Shown here: positions 7,853 to 15,496 of the stretch, piece after piece
Layout: every line of letters starts with the position of its first letter
How positions within the stretch are numbered: the first letter of the stretch is position 1
Origin: Candidatus Limivivens intestinipullorum
GTDB lineage: Bacteria; Bacillota; Clostridia; Lachnospirales; Lachnospiraceae
Assembly: GCA_018711185.1 (NCBI GenBank)
Contig: DVIQ01000063.1
Location: 1-41,243, forward strand
Direction of reading: 5' to 3'
Length of the DNA stretch: 41,243 bases
Program-made: the position numbers and the translations under genes
The notes under the pieces: model-generated
Seen by the model: only the letters and a program-made list of their open reading frames with translations
Database searches by the model: none
Told to the model about the DNA's origin: nothing

Positions 7853-9904
7853 ATGAGAAAGAAAGAAAAAATTCAATACAAAGGCAGGCTCAAGTCTTAT
7901 CTGCAGTGGCCTGTTGTTATGATTCTTTTTCTGCTGGCCATGAATATCGTTGTATATGTCGCGGACCTGAAGGCTGGTCTTGTGACGTCCGTTTTCCTGC
8001 TGGTATACAGTGTGATTATGCTGGTGGTGCTGTTCCGTTATAAACCGAACATCATGAACGAGATGATCTCCTTCGCGACCCAGTACGGACAGATACAGAA
8101 AACGCTGCTGAATGAGTTTTCCATTCCCTATGCGCTCCTGGACAGCGACGGCAAGGTGATTTGGATGAATAAGGAGTTCTGCCGTGTGACAGGGAAGGAC
8201 CGGCAGTATCGGAAATCGATCTCAAGTCTGTTTCCGGAAATCGGCTCCGCGATGTTGGCTGGGATTGAAGAGCAGTGCGATGTGGACATTCATTTCGCTG
8301 ACAGGGACTACAGCGCCAAGCTTCAGAAAGTGTCCATTGAGGAGCTGGCCAGGTCCGTGACTTTAGTTGAGGTGCCCGAGAACAGCAATTTTATGATTGC
8401 CATGTACCTCTTCGATCAGACGGAGCTGGTGCGTTATAAGAAGGAAAATGAGGATCAGCAGATGGTTGCCGGCCTGATTTATCTGGACAACTACGACGAG
8501 GCTCTGGACAGCGTGGAGGAAGTGCGCCGATCTCTGCTGGTGGCGCTGATCGACCGGAAGATCAGCAAATACATTTCCGCCTATGACGGGATTTTGAAAA
8601 AGATCGAAAAGGACAAGTATTTTGTCGTAATTAAGAACAAATACCTGGAAGAGCTGAAGTCCAACCGTTTTTCACTCCTTGAGGAGGTAAAGGGCGTAAA
8701 TATTGGAAATGAAATGAGCGTCACGTTAAGTATCGGCATTGGAGTGGGCGGAAACGGCTATCTGCAGAACTATGAGTTTTCGCGGATTGCTATCGAGCTG
8801 GCGCTGGGGCGCGGAGGCGACCAGGCCGTGGTGAAAAACAATGAGCAGATTTCCTATTATGGCGGAAAGTCCCAGCAGATGGAAAAGAGCACCCGTGTAA
8901 AGGCAAGGGTAAAGGCCCACGCGCTGCGTGAGTTCATCGGAGCCGGGGACGATGTGGTTGTGATGGGGCATAAGATCACGGATATCGATTCCTTTGGCGC
9001 GGCCATCGGCATTTACCGGGCGGCCAGGATGCTGAACAAGAAGGCTCACATCGTAATCGGAGATATCAATGGTTCCATCCGGCCATGGATCAATATGTTT
9101 CTGGAAAGCAGGGAATACGATGAGTACATGTTCGTAAAACATGAACGGGCCATGGAGATTGTGGATGAGAACACGGTTCTTGTGGTGGTGGATACAAACC
9201 GTCCCAGCATGTGCGAGTGCGAGGAGCTGCTTTCCCAGACGAAGACCATTGTGGTTTTGGATCACCACAGACAGAGCAGCGAGGTAATCCGCAACGCGGT
9301 GCTGTCCTATATTGAGCCGTATGCCTCTTCCGCCTGTGAGATGGTGGCGGAGATTCTTCAGTATTTTTCCGACGATGTACGGCTAAAGAGCATTGAGGCG
9401 GACAGTATTTACGCGGGTATTATTATTGATACGAATAATTTCCTGACAAAGACAGGAGTGCGTACCTTCGAGGCGGCGGCGTTCCTGCGCCGGTGCGGCG
9501 CGGACGTCACCAGGGTTCGGAAGATGTTCCGGGACGATATGCCTTCCTACAAGGCCCGGGCAGAGGCAGTGCGCCATGCCCAGGTGTTTATGGACTGTTA
9601 TGCCATTGCCGTCTGCCCCAGCGAAAATCTGGAAAGCCCCACGATTGTTGGCGCTCAGGCGGCAAACGAGCTGCTGAATATTGTGGGAATCCGGGCTTCC
9701 TTTGTGCTGACGGAGTTCCACAAGCGTATCTATATCAGTGCCCGCGCCATCGATGAGGTGAATGTTCAGATTATTATGGAGCGCCTTGGCGGCGGCGGAC
9801 ATCTGAATATCGCGGGAGCGCAGCTTGACGGCGTTACCGTTGAGGAGGCCAGGGCCAGACTGAAGGATACCATTACGAGAATGACGGAAGAAGGAGCGAT
9901 TTAA
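7853..9904 (+). CDS. gdpP: Cyclic-di-AMP phosphodiesterase GdpP (DHH family)
   Basis: GdpP hydrolyses the second messenger c-di-AMP to pApA and so affects cell-wall and potassium homeostasis. The 683-residue protein has two N-terminal membrane helices (about 13-33 and 39-60), a PAS-like segment (85-180) and a degenerate GGDEF-like domain (about 195-320) with no intact GGDEF signature. The DHH phosphoesterase follows: [11 protein letters not shown] near 367, [17 protein letters not shown] near 470, and DHHA1 with [10 protein letters not shown] near 646. These are the manganese-binding motifs of the family. The ribosome site AAGGGAGAC precedes ATG. The stop is one base before the rplI start, and the rplI ribosome site is inside this gene, so the two are co-translated. 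This gdpP-rplI-dnaB order is common in Bacillota. Confidence 0.95.
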   Translation: MRKKEKIQYKGRLKSYLQWPVVMILFLLAMNIVVYVADLKAGLVTSVFLLVYSVIMLVVLFRYKPNIMNEMISFATQYGQIQKTLLNEFSIPYALLDSDGKVIWMNKEFCRVTGKDRQYRKSISSLFPEIGSAMLAGIEEQCDVDIHFADRDYSAKLQKVSIEELARSVTLVEVPENSNFMIAMYLFDQTELVRYKKENEDQQMVAGLIYLDNYDEALDSVEEVRRSLLVALIDRKISKYISAYDGILKKIEKDKYFVVIKNKYLEELKSNRFSLLEEVKGVNIGNEMSVTLSIGIGVGGNGYLQNYEFSRIAIELALGRGGDQAVVKNNEQISYYGGKSQQMEKSTRVKARVKAHALREFIGAGDDVVVMGHKITDIDSFGAAIGIYRAARMLNKKAHIVIGDINGSIRPWINMFLESREYDEYMFVKHERAMEIVDENTVLVVVDTNRPSMCECEELLSQTKTIVVLDHHRQSSEVIRNAVLSYIEPYASSACEMVAEILQYFSDDVRLKSIEADSIYAGIIIDTNNFLTKTGVRTFEAAAFLRRCGADVTRVRKMFRDDMPSYKARAEAVRHAQVFMDCYAIAVCPSENLESPTIVGAQAANELLNIVGIRASFVLTEFHKRIYISARAIDEVNVQIIMERLGGGGHLNIAGAQLDGVTVEEARARLKDTITRMTEEGAI

Positions 9905-9905
9905 C

Positions 9906-10352
9906 ATGAAAGTAATTTTGCTTGAGGATGTAAAAAGCCTTGGAAAAAAAGGCGAGATTGTAAATGTAAGCGATGGTTACGCCAGAAATATGCTTTTCCC
10001 GAAAAAGCTGGGCGTGGAAGCCAACGCGAAGAATATGAATGATTTGAAGCTGCAGAACGCCCACGCGGAGAAGCTGGCGAAAGAACAGCTGGAAGCTGCC
10101 AGGGCCCTGGCTGAGGAGATCAAGGAAAGCTCGGTGACGGTTTCCATAAAGGTAGGCGAGGGCGGAAAGACCTTCGGTTCAGTGAGCTCAAAGGAAATCG
10201 CCGAGGCCGCCAAGGAGCAGATCGGACTGGAACTGGATAAAAAGAAAATCCAGCTTTCTTCACCGATCCGGAATCTGGGCGTAACCATGGTGCCGGTGAA
10301 GCTTCACCCAAAGGTGACGGCGGAGCTGAAGGTTCATGTAAAAGAAGCGTAA
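9906..10352 (+). CDS. rplI: 50S ribosomal protein L9
   Basis: L9 binds 23S rRNA near the L1 stalk with its N-terminal domain. The 148-residue product begins [28 protein letters not shown], the L9 signature. It has the long connecting helix (about 40-75) and the C-terminal domain ending in [15 protein letters not shown]. The length is normal. The ribosome site GAAGGAGC lies within the end of gdpP. A long hairpin begins at the stop codon. Confidence 0.97.
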   Translation: MKVILLEDVKSLGKKGEIVNVSDGYARNMLFPKKLGVEANAKNMNDLKLQNAHAEKLAKEQLEAARALAEEIKESSVTVSIKVGEGGKTFGSVSSKEIAEAAKEQIGLELDKKKIQLSSPIRNLGVTMVPVKLHPKVTAELKVHVKEA

Positions 10353-10381
10353 GAAGGAGCAGCGCCTGCGCTGCTCCTTCT
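10352..10381 (+). terminator. Hairpin after rplI, possible terminator
   Basis: AGAAGGAGCAGCGC and GCGCTGCTCCTTCT form a 14-base perfect stem around CT. The downstream TGCTGTC is not a proper T run, so termination may be partial and dnaB may be read through. Confidence 0.6.
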
Positions 10382-10417
10382 GCTGTCAGCGATAACGCGT
10401 AAGAAGCTAGAAGTGCC

Positions 10418-10446
10418 GGTAACAGTTCGGCATCGCCGAACTGTCA
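10418..10446. repeat. Single hairpin of the palindromic family
   Basis: GGTAACAGTTCGGC, ATC and GCCGAACTGTCAC form a palindrome like the terminal hairpin of the full element at 13262. Just upstream, GCGTAAGAAG (10397-10406) matches the reverse complement of the CTTCTTACGC motif in element B, so this may be an eroded composite copy. It lies between rplI and dnaB. Confidence 0.65.
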
Positions 10447-10475
10447 CAAGTGTCTGAAAGGGGGACCGTTGTTTA

Positions 10476-11807
10476 ATGGAAGAAGAACTCATAAAAAGAG
10501 TGCTTCCGCACAGCCCGGAAGCGGAGAGATCGGTTATCGGTTCTATGCTGATGGATCGGGACGCGATTATTGCCGCTTCGGAGATGATTACGGGCGAAGA
10601 TTTTTACCAGCATCAGTACGGCGTGCTGTTTGAGGCAATCCTGGAGCTGTTTAATGAGGGAAAGTCGGTGGATCTGGTGACGCTCCAGAATCGTCTGAGG
10701 GAAAAAAACGTACCGCCGGAGATCAGCAGCATGGAATTTACCAGGGAACTGCTGGATTCGGTGCTGATTTCTTCGAATGTCCGTCAGTACGCGGAGATTG
10801 TCAGGGAAAAGGCCATGCTGCGCCGGCTTATCAAGGTGAGTGAGGAAATCGCTAATACCTGCTATCAGGCTTCAGAGAAAACCTCAGAGATTCTGGAAAC
10901 GACAGAGAAAAAAATCTTCGAGCTGGTGCAGAGCAGCACAACAGGAGAATTTGTCCCCATAAAGCAGGTTGTGCTGAACGCCCTGGACCGCATTGAGGCG
11001 GCCTCCCGGAACAACGGAACCGTCACCGGGATTCCAACCGGTTTCATCGACCTGGATTATAAGACATCCGGCTTCCAGCCGTCGGATCTGATTTTGATCG
11101 CGGCCCGTCCTTCCATGGGGAAAACGGCTTTTGTGCTGAATATAGCCCAGCATATGGCCTTTAAATGCCAGGAGACGGTGGCGATCTTCAGCCTGGAAAT
11201 GTCGAAGGAACAGCTTGTAAACCGTCTGTTTTCCCTGGAATCCAAGGTGGATTCCCAGGCTCTCCGTACCGGAAACCTCACGGATGAGGATTGGGGAAGG
11301 CTGATCGAGGGGGCCGGCGTTGTGGGCCGTTCAAACCTGATTATTGACGATACGCCGGGTATTTCTGTGGCCGAGCTGCGCTCCAAGTGCCGGAAGTACA
11401 AGCTGGAGCACAACCTGGGAATTGTGATCATCGATTACCTGCAGCTTATGACGGGGAGCAAGCGGGTGGATTCCAGACAGCAGGAAATATCGGACATTTC
11501 CCGTTCCTTGAAGAGTCTTGCCAGGGAATTAAATGTGCCTGTGGTGGCGCTGTCTCAGTTGAGCCGAGCGGTGGAACAGCGGCCCGATCACCGTCCGATG
11601 CTGTCGGACCTGCGTGAATCTGGCGCTATCGAGCAGGACGCGGACGTGGTTATGTTTATTTACCGGGACGATTACTACAATCATGATTCCGAAAAAAAGG
11701 GGATTGCCGAGATCATTATTGCCAAGCAGAGAAACGGCCCCATCGGAACCGTGGAATTGGTATGGCTGCCGGATTATACCAAATTTGCGAATTATAAGAA
11801 GGAATAA
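10476..11807 (+). CDS. dnaB: Replicative DNA helicase DnaB
   Basis: The hexameric helicase unwinds DNA at the replication fork. The 443-residue protein has the N-terminal domain (about 10-115, PHSPEAERSVIGSMLMD) that contacts primase, a linker, and the RecA-type motor domain (about 180-440). The motor shows the P-loop ARPSMGKTA near 210, the Walker B strand IVIIDYLQLM, the DnaB motif EISDISRSLKSLARELNVPVVALSQLSR and the arginine-finger region IAKQRNGPIGTVEL. The length is normal and no intein is present. The ribosome site AAAGGGGGA lies 11 bases before ATG, a slightly long gap. Confidence 0.97.
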   Translation: MEEELIKRVLPHSPEAERSVIGSMLMDRDAIIAASEMITGEDFYQHQYGVLFEAILELFNEGKSVDLVTLQNRLREKNVPPEISSMEFTRELLDSVLISSNVRQYAEIVREKAMLRRLIKVSEEIANTCYQASEKTSEILETTEKKIFELVQSSTTGEFVPIKQVVLNALDRIEAASRNNGTVTGIPTGFIDLDYKTSGFQPSDLILIAARPSMGKTAFVLNIAQHMAFKCQETVAIFSLEMSKEQLVNRLFSLESKVDSQALRTGNLTDEDWGRLIEGAGVVGRSNLIIDDTPGISVAELRSKCRKYKLEHNLGIVIIDYLQLMTGSKRVDSRQQEISDISRSLKSLARELNVPVVALSQLSRAVEQRPDHRPMLSDLRESGAIEQDADVVMFIYRDDYYNHDSEKKGIAEIIIAKQRNGPIGTVELVWLPDYTKFANYKKE

Positions 11808-11882
11808 GGAGCTTCCTGTCTGTTTCTGCGATATGTTTCCGTACCTTTTGCCTGAGGGTTGTGCTATAATGAGGTGGTAAAC

Positions 11883-12016
11883 GGTAACAGTTCAGCTCAG
11901 GTCTGCGCACATGCTGCGCGGACCGTAAGAACGTGATTCAGGGGTGCAAAATCCTATCGCCGCAGGCGATTTCAAATGGATTTTGCATGTAACTGTGAAG
12001 GTACTGAACAGTTGCG
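11883..12016 (-). repeat. Palindromic element, family A (inverted copy)
   Basis: Read on the minus strand this aligns along its length with the element at 13262-13397. It has the terminal GGTAACAGTTCAG, the TCTGCGCACATGCTGCGC hairpin, the bulged hairpin with arms TGCAAAATCC and GGATTTTGCA, and a degraded opposite end near 12000-12016. A TATAAT box at 11865-11870 lies just before it on the plus strand, so it probably sits in the leader of the MerR-type gene. Confidence 0.8.
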
Positions 12017-12067
12017 GTAAATAGCTGAGGGGCGGACAAGCTTTGAGGCAGTGATGGAGGGGAGAAC

Positions 12068-12796
12068 ATGGAGGAAGTACGGTATCTGATTTCGGACGCG
12101 GCCGCAAAGGTGAATGTGGAGGCGCATGTGCTGCGATATTGGGAGGATGAGCTGGAGCTGCCGATTTCCAGAACGCAGCTTGGACACCGTTACTATACTG
12201 AGGAAGATATTCAAACCTTCCGGAATATTAAGGAACTGAAGGAGCGAGGCTTTCAGCTGAAGGCCATTAAGGTACTGCTGCCGGAGCTGCGGCGCAAGGA
12301 GATGAAAAAGGGAGAAAATACTGTTTTGCAGATGGGCGAAAAGCTGGCCCAGACGGCTGCCGCTCGGGAGGATGCGTCCCAGAAGCCGGACTGTGCCGGA
12401 AAGGCCTGTGAAGACGAAGCAGTCCGGGAACCGGAGCAAAATGGCGCGGAGCAGGAAGAAGGCGCAAAGGAGGAACAGATCCTCCCCGGAAAGGGAACAA
12501 AAGAGCTTCTGGAGATGGACATTGATTTGGACAAGCTTGCCCGGTTTGAGTCCATTATGGAAAATGTTTTCCGGCAGACACTGCAGGACAACAACCAGGA
12601 ACTGGAAAACCGCATTTCGGATTCCGTTCTGAACGGCATGGACGCGCGGATGCAGATTCAGGAGGAGAAAGAAGAGGTGAGATACCGGAAACTGGACGAG
12701 GCGATCCGGATGCATCAGAAAAAAGGACGGTTTGTGGCGGCAGCCAGGGAGAAACAGCCGGATGCCGCGAAAAAGAAGCGCTTTTTCTTTTTTTGA
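12068..12796 (+). CDS. MerR-type HTH protein with variable acidic tail
   Basis: Residues 1-75 form a MerR-family winged helix: YLISDAAAKVNVEAHVLRYWEDEL, the GHRYYTEEDI wing and KELKERGFQLKAIKVLL. The middle (about 90-150) is low-complexity and acidic. The C-terminal part (about 150-230) is helical and probably coiled-coil (RQTLQDNNQELENRI, MQIQEEKEEVRYRKLDEAI), ending in a basic cluster and four Phe. It has no effector-binding domain or metal-binding Cys set. The layout resembles small MerR-like chromosome-associated proteins such as RacA of Bacillus, but the sequence alone does not establish that role. Its place after dnaB fits a replication or chromosome function only loosely. The ribosome site is TGGAGGGGAGAAC. 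Confidence 0.75.
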   Translation: MEEVRYLISDAAAKVNVEAHVLRYWEDELELPISRTQLGHRYYTEEDIQTFRNIKELKERGFQLKAIKVLLPELRRKEMKKGENTVLQMGEKLAQTAAAREDASQKPDCAGKACEDEAVREPEQNGAEQEEGAKEEQILPGKGTKELLEMDIDLDKLARFESIMENVFRQTLQDNNQELENRISDSVLNGMDARMQIQEEKEEVRYRKLDEAIRMHQKKGRFVAAAREKQPDAAKKKRFFFF

Positions 12797-12865
12797 AGAC
12801 TGCCTTAGCGTAAACGCAGACAGGCATGCAGCGTCCCATCAGGCCGATCCGCTGCTTAGGGCAAA

Positions 12866-12905
12866 CAAAAACAGGGATGTGCGTAAAACGCAGTCCCTGT
12901 TTTGT
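12866..12905. terminator. Bidirectional terminator between convergent genes
   Basis: AAAACAGGGA and TCCCTGTTTT form the stem around an inner GCGT/ACGC stem. A and T tracts on both sides suit the plus MerR-type gene and the minus ferredoxin gene, which converge here. The rest of 12797-12972 holds only weak hairpins. Confidence 0.8.
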
Positions 12906-12972
12906 GCGATATACCAGGCAAGCAGCCGCTATGCTCACATGAGCGGATATTTGCCGGATAACGTAAACGCGA

Positions 12973-13143
12973 TTATTCAGCTTTGATTGCTTCGTTCGGA
13001 CATTCTGCCTCGCAGGTACCGCAGTCAAGACATGCGTCTGCGTCGATAACATACTTGCCATCGCCCTCGCTGATCGCGTCAGCCGGACATACCTCTGCGC
13101 AGGAACCGCAGGATACGCAATCATCAGTAATTACATATGCCAT
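12973..13143 (-). CDS. Small 2[4Fe-4S] ferredoxin
   Basis: This 56-residue electron carrier has two Cys clusters, CVSCGSCAEVCP and CLDCGTCEAECP, each of the C-x2-C-x2-C-x3-C-P type that binds a [4Fe-4S] centre. Clostridial ferredoxins of this kind pass low-potential electrons between enzymes such as pyruvate:ferredoxin oxidoreductase and hydrogenase. The ATG at 13143 (MAYVITDD) follows a strong AAGGAGGATAAGGTT site. A longer frame to 13188 would run into the leader and its palindrome and is not used. It is a single-gene unit with its own promoter, a candidate operator and a terminator. Confidence 0.96.
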   Translation of the reverse strand: MAYVITDDCVSCGSCAEVCPADAISEGDGKYVIDADACLDCGTCEAECPNEAIKAE

Positions 13144-13175
13144 AACCTTATCCTCCTTATAAATTTTCGATTTTA

Positions 13176-13191
13176 AGCTTGTATACAAGCT
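13176..13191. promoter_or_regulatory. Candidate operator in the ferredoxin leader
   Basis: AGCTTGTATACAAGCT is a perfect 16-base palindrome just downstream of the predicted transcription start. Its TGTATACA core fits the GT-N2-AC pattern seen for many GntR-type regulators. No regulator gene of this type lies in the window. Confidence 0.55.
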
Positions 13192-13203
13192 CTTGTCTTC
13201 CCT

Positions 13204-13232
13204 ATTTTAATACATTTATTCCTATATTACAA
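13204..13232 (-). promoter_or_regulatory. Sigma-A promoter of the ferredoxin gene
   Basis: On the minus strand TTGTAA (13227-13232) and TAAAAT (13204-13209) are 17 bases apart. Transcription would begin near 13197, just before the palindrome. Confidence 0.8.
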
Positions 13233-13261
13233 GAGAAATATTTGGGAAAAAGTCGCATTAG

Positions 13262-13397
13262 GGTAACAGTTCAGCCCTGCTGAACCGTTACATGCAAAAT
13301 CCATTTAAAATCGCCTGCGGCGATGGGATTTTGCACTCCTGCATCACATTCTTACGATCCGCGCAGCATGTGCGCAGACCTGGGCTGAACTGTTACC
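13262..13397 (+). repeat. Palindromic element, family A (complete copy)
   Basis: The element begins GGTAACAGTTCAGCCC and ends with its exact reverse complement, GGGCTGAACTGTTACC. ATTA(G) occurs at both outer edges (13257-13261 and 13398-13402), as a target duplication would. Inside are a left hairpin (GTAACAGTTCAGC with GCTGAACCGTTAC), a bulged hairpin (TGCAAAATCC, ATTTAAA, ATCGCC, TGC, GGCGAT, GGGATTTTGCA) and a third small hairpin (GCGCAGCATGTGCGC). It has no coding capacity. The form is that of a miniature inverted-repeat element. Confidence 0.85.
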
Positions 13398-13401
13398 ATT
13401 A

Positions 13402-13516
13402 GGTTACTATTCACGGCCCTTCGGTTCGTGAACAGCAACATCGCGGATTCATTGAAAATTCGCTTTGCGAATGGAATCCGCTCACATCTGAAGCGTCTTC
13501 TTACGCCGCAAACAGC
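13402..13516 (+). repeat. Palindromic element, family B
   Basis: It starts GGTTACT, forms a hairpin (TTCACG with CGTGAA, GTTACT with AGCAAC), then a bulged hairpin (GCGGATTC, ATTGAAA, ATTCGC, TTT, GCGAAT, GGAATCCGC), then CTCACATCTGAAGCG and ACGCCGCAAACAGC. The plan is that of family A with different stem sequences. Partial copies occur at 22889, 38446 and 40260. The right border is uncertain because it meets a terminator. Confidence 0.75.
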
Positions 13517-13548
13517 GGCCCGGACATCTTGAACATGTCCGGGCCGCT
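13514..13548. terminator. Strong hairpin downstream of the DUF1858 gene
   Basis: AGCGGCCCGGACAT and ATGTCCGGGCCGCT form a perfect 14-base stem with a 7-base loop, 12 bases after the stop of the minus-strand gene. On the minus strand only TTT follows, while on the plus strand TTTT follows; it probably works for the minus gene because of its stem strength. Confidence 0.7.
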
Positions 13549-13559
13549 TTTAAAAAATC

Positions 13560-13769
13560 TTATGCCTGCTGGCTTTCGATGAAAGCGTTTACTCTGGCTA
13601 CCAGAAGATCCGGGTCAATACCGTGAACAATGGCAGCTTCTTCCAGGCTTTCGCCCTGGGCGGAGGGGCATCCTACGCAGTGCATGCCGCCTGCCACAAG
13701 AATACCTGCCATATTCGGATCCTGGCGAAGAAGATCGCCGATAATCATATCTTTTGTCACTTTTGTCAC
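13560..13769 (-). CDS. DUF1858 domain protein
   Basis: The 69-residue protein is a single DUF1858 domain: ITxDMIIGDLLRQDPNMAGILVAGGMHCVGCP, with the conserved HCVGCP pair of Cys, then an HGID helix. Such domains occur alone or fused to hybrid-cluster or ScdA-like proteins in anaerobes and are thought to relate to redox or metal handling; the exact role is not established. The start is GTG at 13769, set by AAAGGAGATTAAAATC upstream; a second in-frame GTG three codons later is less well spaced. A promoter at 13923 leaves a structured leader of about 150 bases. Confidence 0.9.
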   Translation of the reverse strand: MTKVTKDMIIGDLLRQDPNMAGILVAGGMHCVGCPSAQGESLEEAAIVHGIDPDLLVARVNAFIESQQA

Positions 13770-13879
13770 GATTTTAATCTCCTTTCATTTTATATGAAGC
13801 GTAAGGCAGAAGAAACGTTATGATTCACGGCAGCCGGAAAGGGTAATACGTCCGGGGCCTGCCGTTTCTGCCGGCATTT

Positions 13880-13930
13880 GCCGCTCGCCCTATGTGCGGA
13901 CACATCGGGCTTGCTTGCGCTCATTATAAT
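13880..13930 (-). repeat. Family C element in the DUF1858 leader
   Basis: Read on the minus strand it begins ATTATAATGAGCGCAAGC and ends CGAGCGGC, the same flanks as the two copies at 15497 and 15576. The interior differs: here it is a hairpin of GCCCGATGTG and CACATAGGGC. Another hairpin (ACGGCAG with CTGCCGT) follows at about 13826-13865. Confidence 0.7.
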
Positions 13931-13951
13931 ATGTTTGCGCGGATTATGCAA
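13923..13951 (-). promoter_or_regulatory. Sigma-A promoter of the DUF1858 gene
   Basis: On the minus strand TTGCAT (13946-13951) and TATAAT (13923-13928) are 17 bases apart. It overlaps the end of the mecA region, and the family C element starts at its -10 box. Confidence 0.75.
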
Positions 13952-13955
13952 GGGG

Positions 13956-14702
13956 TTATGCCAGGGCGGCCAGGCGCTGGATGGCGTTTTTTTCGATGAC
14001 GCACTCCATATGCTCGCTGCAATAGGCTGCCATAGTGGGTACAAATTTTGTGTTCGAGCCGTATTCCGAGAGAATGTTGCAGACCTTATTGAATTCTGCG
14101 GGGGTATGATTTGAATTGCAGACCAGAAGCTGGTATTCTCTGGAAACAGGATTTCGATATAAGGTATTTTCTCCGGCATAAAATTTATCAAGTATATGGG
14201 CGGCCCGGATTACGGTATCCAGATCCGCGAAGCGGTAAAGCCGGGTAATGCTGCAGGGAGTCTCTTCCTGTGGAGCCTCACTGCCTTTTGCCGGTTTTTC
14301 AGCGGCAGCCTGTCGGCGGCTTTCCTGTATTTTCTGGAAGAGTCCGAGAATATCGTCGGCGCCTTCAAGCTTCGCGGGGATCGGTAAAGGCTGGGAGCCC
14401 TCACTGTGCTCCGAGGAAGGCGTGAACTTTGCGAAACGGGTATCCAGCTCTTCAGGGTCCTCTACCTTGGTGATGATCAGCAGGATCGATTCCGAGGACA
14501 GGGGAATCGCCTCGATCATCAGGGGAATGTCGTTGGCCTCAAATCCAAATTCGTAGGCCGCCTGCTGCATCATATCCCGGAAAAGAGACTTGGCTTTTTC
14601 TGTTCCATATGCGAGTTCGCTGAGCTTCAGTTCTCTGTTTATGAGATCTTCTTTTGTAAGCGTGCAGCGGATCTGATTGTCGTTTACTTTTTCTATTTTC
14701 AT
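13956..14702 (-). CDS. mecA: Adaptor protein MecA
   Basis: MecA is the adaptor that brings substrates to the ClpC-ClpP protease. The 248-residue product starts MKIEKVNDNQIRCTLTKEDL, the typical N-terminal substrate-binding domain (about 1-85, with DMMQQAAYEFGFE). A variable linker (about 90-140) follows, then a C-terminal domain of the MecA type (about 145-245, RFADLDTVIRAAHIL, YCSEHMECVIEKNAIQ). The ATG at 14702 has a perfect GGAGGAGGAAATC site; an upstream in-frame ATG at 14753 lies in the leader. In this lineage ComK is not expected, so the substrates are unknown. It has its own promoter at 14848. Confidence 0.92.
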   Translation of the reverse strand: MKIEKVNDNQIRCTLTKEDLINRELKLSELAYGTEKAKSLFRDMMQQAAYEFGFEANDIPLMIEAIPLSSESILLIITKVEDPEELDTRFAKFTPSSEHSEGSQPLPIPAKLEGADDILGLFQKIQESRRQAAAEKPAKGSEAPQEETPCSITRLYRFADLDTVIRAAHILDKFYAGENTLYRNPVSREYQLLVCNSNHTPAEFNKVCNILSEYGSNTKFVPTMAAYCSEHMECVIEKNAIQRLAALA

Positions 14703-14847
14703 GATTTCCTCCTCCTGCGCATCTGCTGTGTTATTTCCGCCAGCAGCGGCCAAGCGGCCTTTCAGATTTTCATATTCTTCATCATCTTGCCTGCGCCGCC
14801 TGTCCCTGCAGGAGCCAGGCCGACACAGTACGCGGGTTTGCGGTATT

Positions 14848-14877
14848 ATTATATACCGAACCGGGGCGTTATGTAAA
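14848..14877 (-). promoter_or_regulatory. Sigma-A promoter of mecA
   Basis: On the minus strand TTTACA (14872-14877) and TATAAT (14848-14853) are 18 bases apart, leaving a leader of about 140 bases. Confidence 0.75.
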
Positions 14878-14935
14878 GTGAAAAGGTGGCTGCGAAGAAG
14901 GTTGTATTTTGTTTGAAAAAGTCATAAAAAATGTA

Positions 14936-14964
14936 TTGAAATTTTCACATTAATTGTATATAAT
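14936..14964 (+). promoter_or_regulatory. Sigma-A promoter with a long leader
   Basis: TTGAAA and TATAAT are separated by exactly 17 bases, a near-consensus promoter. The next convincing reading frame begins about 195 bases later. The leader has a small GGCGA/TTCGCC hairpin near 15025 and is rich in pyrimidines; it could be regulatory or encode a small RNA, but no known class was recognised. Confidence 0.8.
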
Positions 14965-15166
14965 AGGAGCAAGAGAAAAAGACTTGTCCAGATGAGTCAA
15001 AAGCATTTTTCGTTTATTCATCAAGGCGAGGTTCTTCGCCAGTTTCCCATTTTTAACAATTTCCTTTTATTTTTTGCGACTTCCCCTTTTTATGTCTGCA
15101 AGCTTTTCTGGCAGTCCTTTTCTCTTAAATGTCGGGCCGGGTAATATATCACGCGCACCAGAAGGA

Positions 15167-15418
15167 ATGCCGGCCGCGGGAAAGGAAGTGAGCATTATTA
15201 AAAAGGCAAAGCGAAAAAAGCAGGATGCCCTTTGCCGGGAGCTTCAGCAGTATTGCCAGCAGGGCCTGAAGCTGTGGCTGAACGGCGCCCCCAGCAGCCC
15301 ACGCCAGATCGCGAAAGCCTGCGCTACCGGAGAAGAGTGTGGCTATATGCGGGACTATATTCGCGATGAAAACGATAAGATCACGGGGATTGGATTTGAC
15401 CATGTTTCCGGAAAATAA
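15167..15418 (+). CDS. Small basic protein of unknown function
   Basis: The core begins KKAKRKKQDALCRELQQYC and continues with LKLWLNGAPSSPRQIAKAC and YMRDYIRDENDKITGIGFDHV. It is not recognised. It is a soluble protein of about 75 residues with a basic N terminus. The start is uncertain: ATG at 15167 and GTG at 15188 both have purine-rich sites (GAAGGA, AAAGGAA) that lie too close, and the frame stays open to ATG at 15074. The strong promoter at 14936 supports expression. A weak hairpin (CGGAA with TTCCG, then TTTT) at 15429-15453 may end it. Confidence 0.6.
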   Translation: MPAAGKEVSIIKKAKRKKQDALCRELQQYCQQGLKLWLNGAPSSPRQIAKACATGEECGYMRDYIRDENDKITGIGFDHVSGK

Positions 15419-15496
15419 CCTCCTTTTACGGAAAGCCCCTCAAATTCCGTTTTGGAAAAACACAGAAAACACTCGTCCAAACTCCAATCTTATGAT

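Noticed and set aside
14993..15145. 50-codon frame in the leader of the small unknown gene (starts MSQKHFSFIHQG)
   Set aside because: It has no ribosome site, and its Phe-rich composition follows from the pyrimidine-rich leader. I kept the leader as possibly regulatory only.
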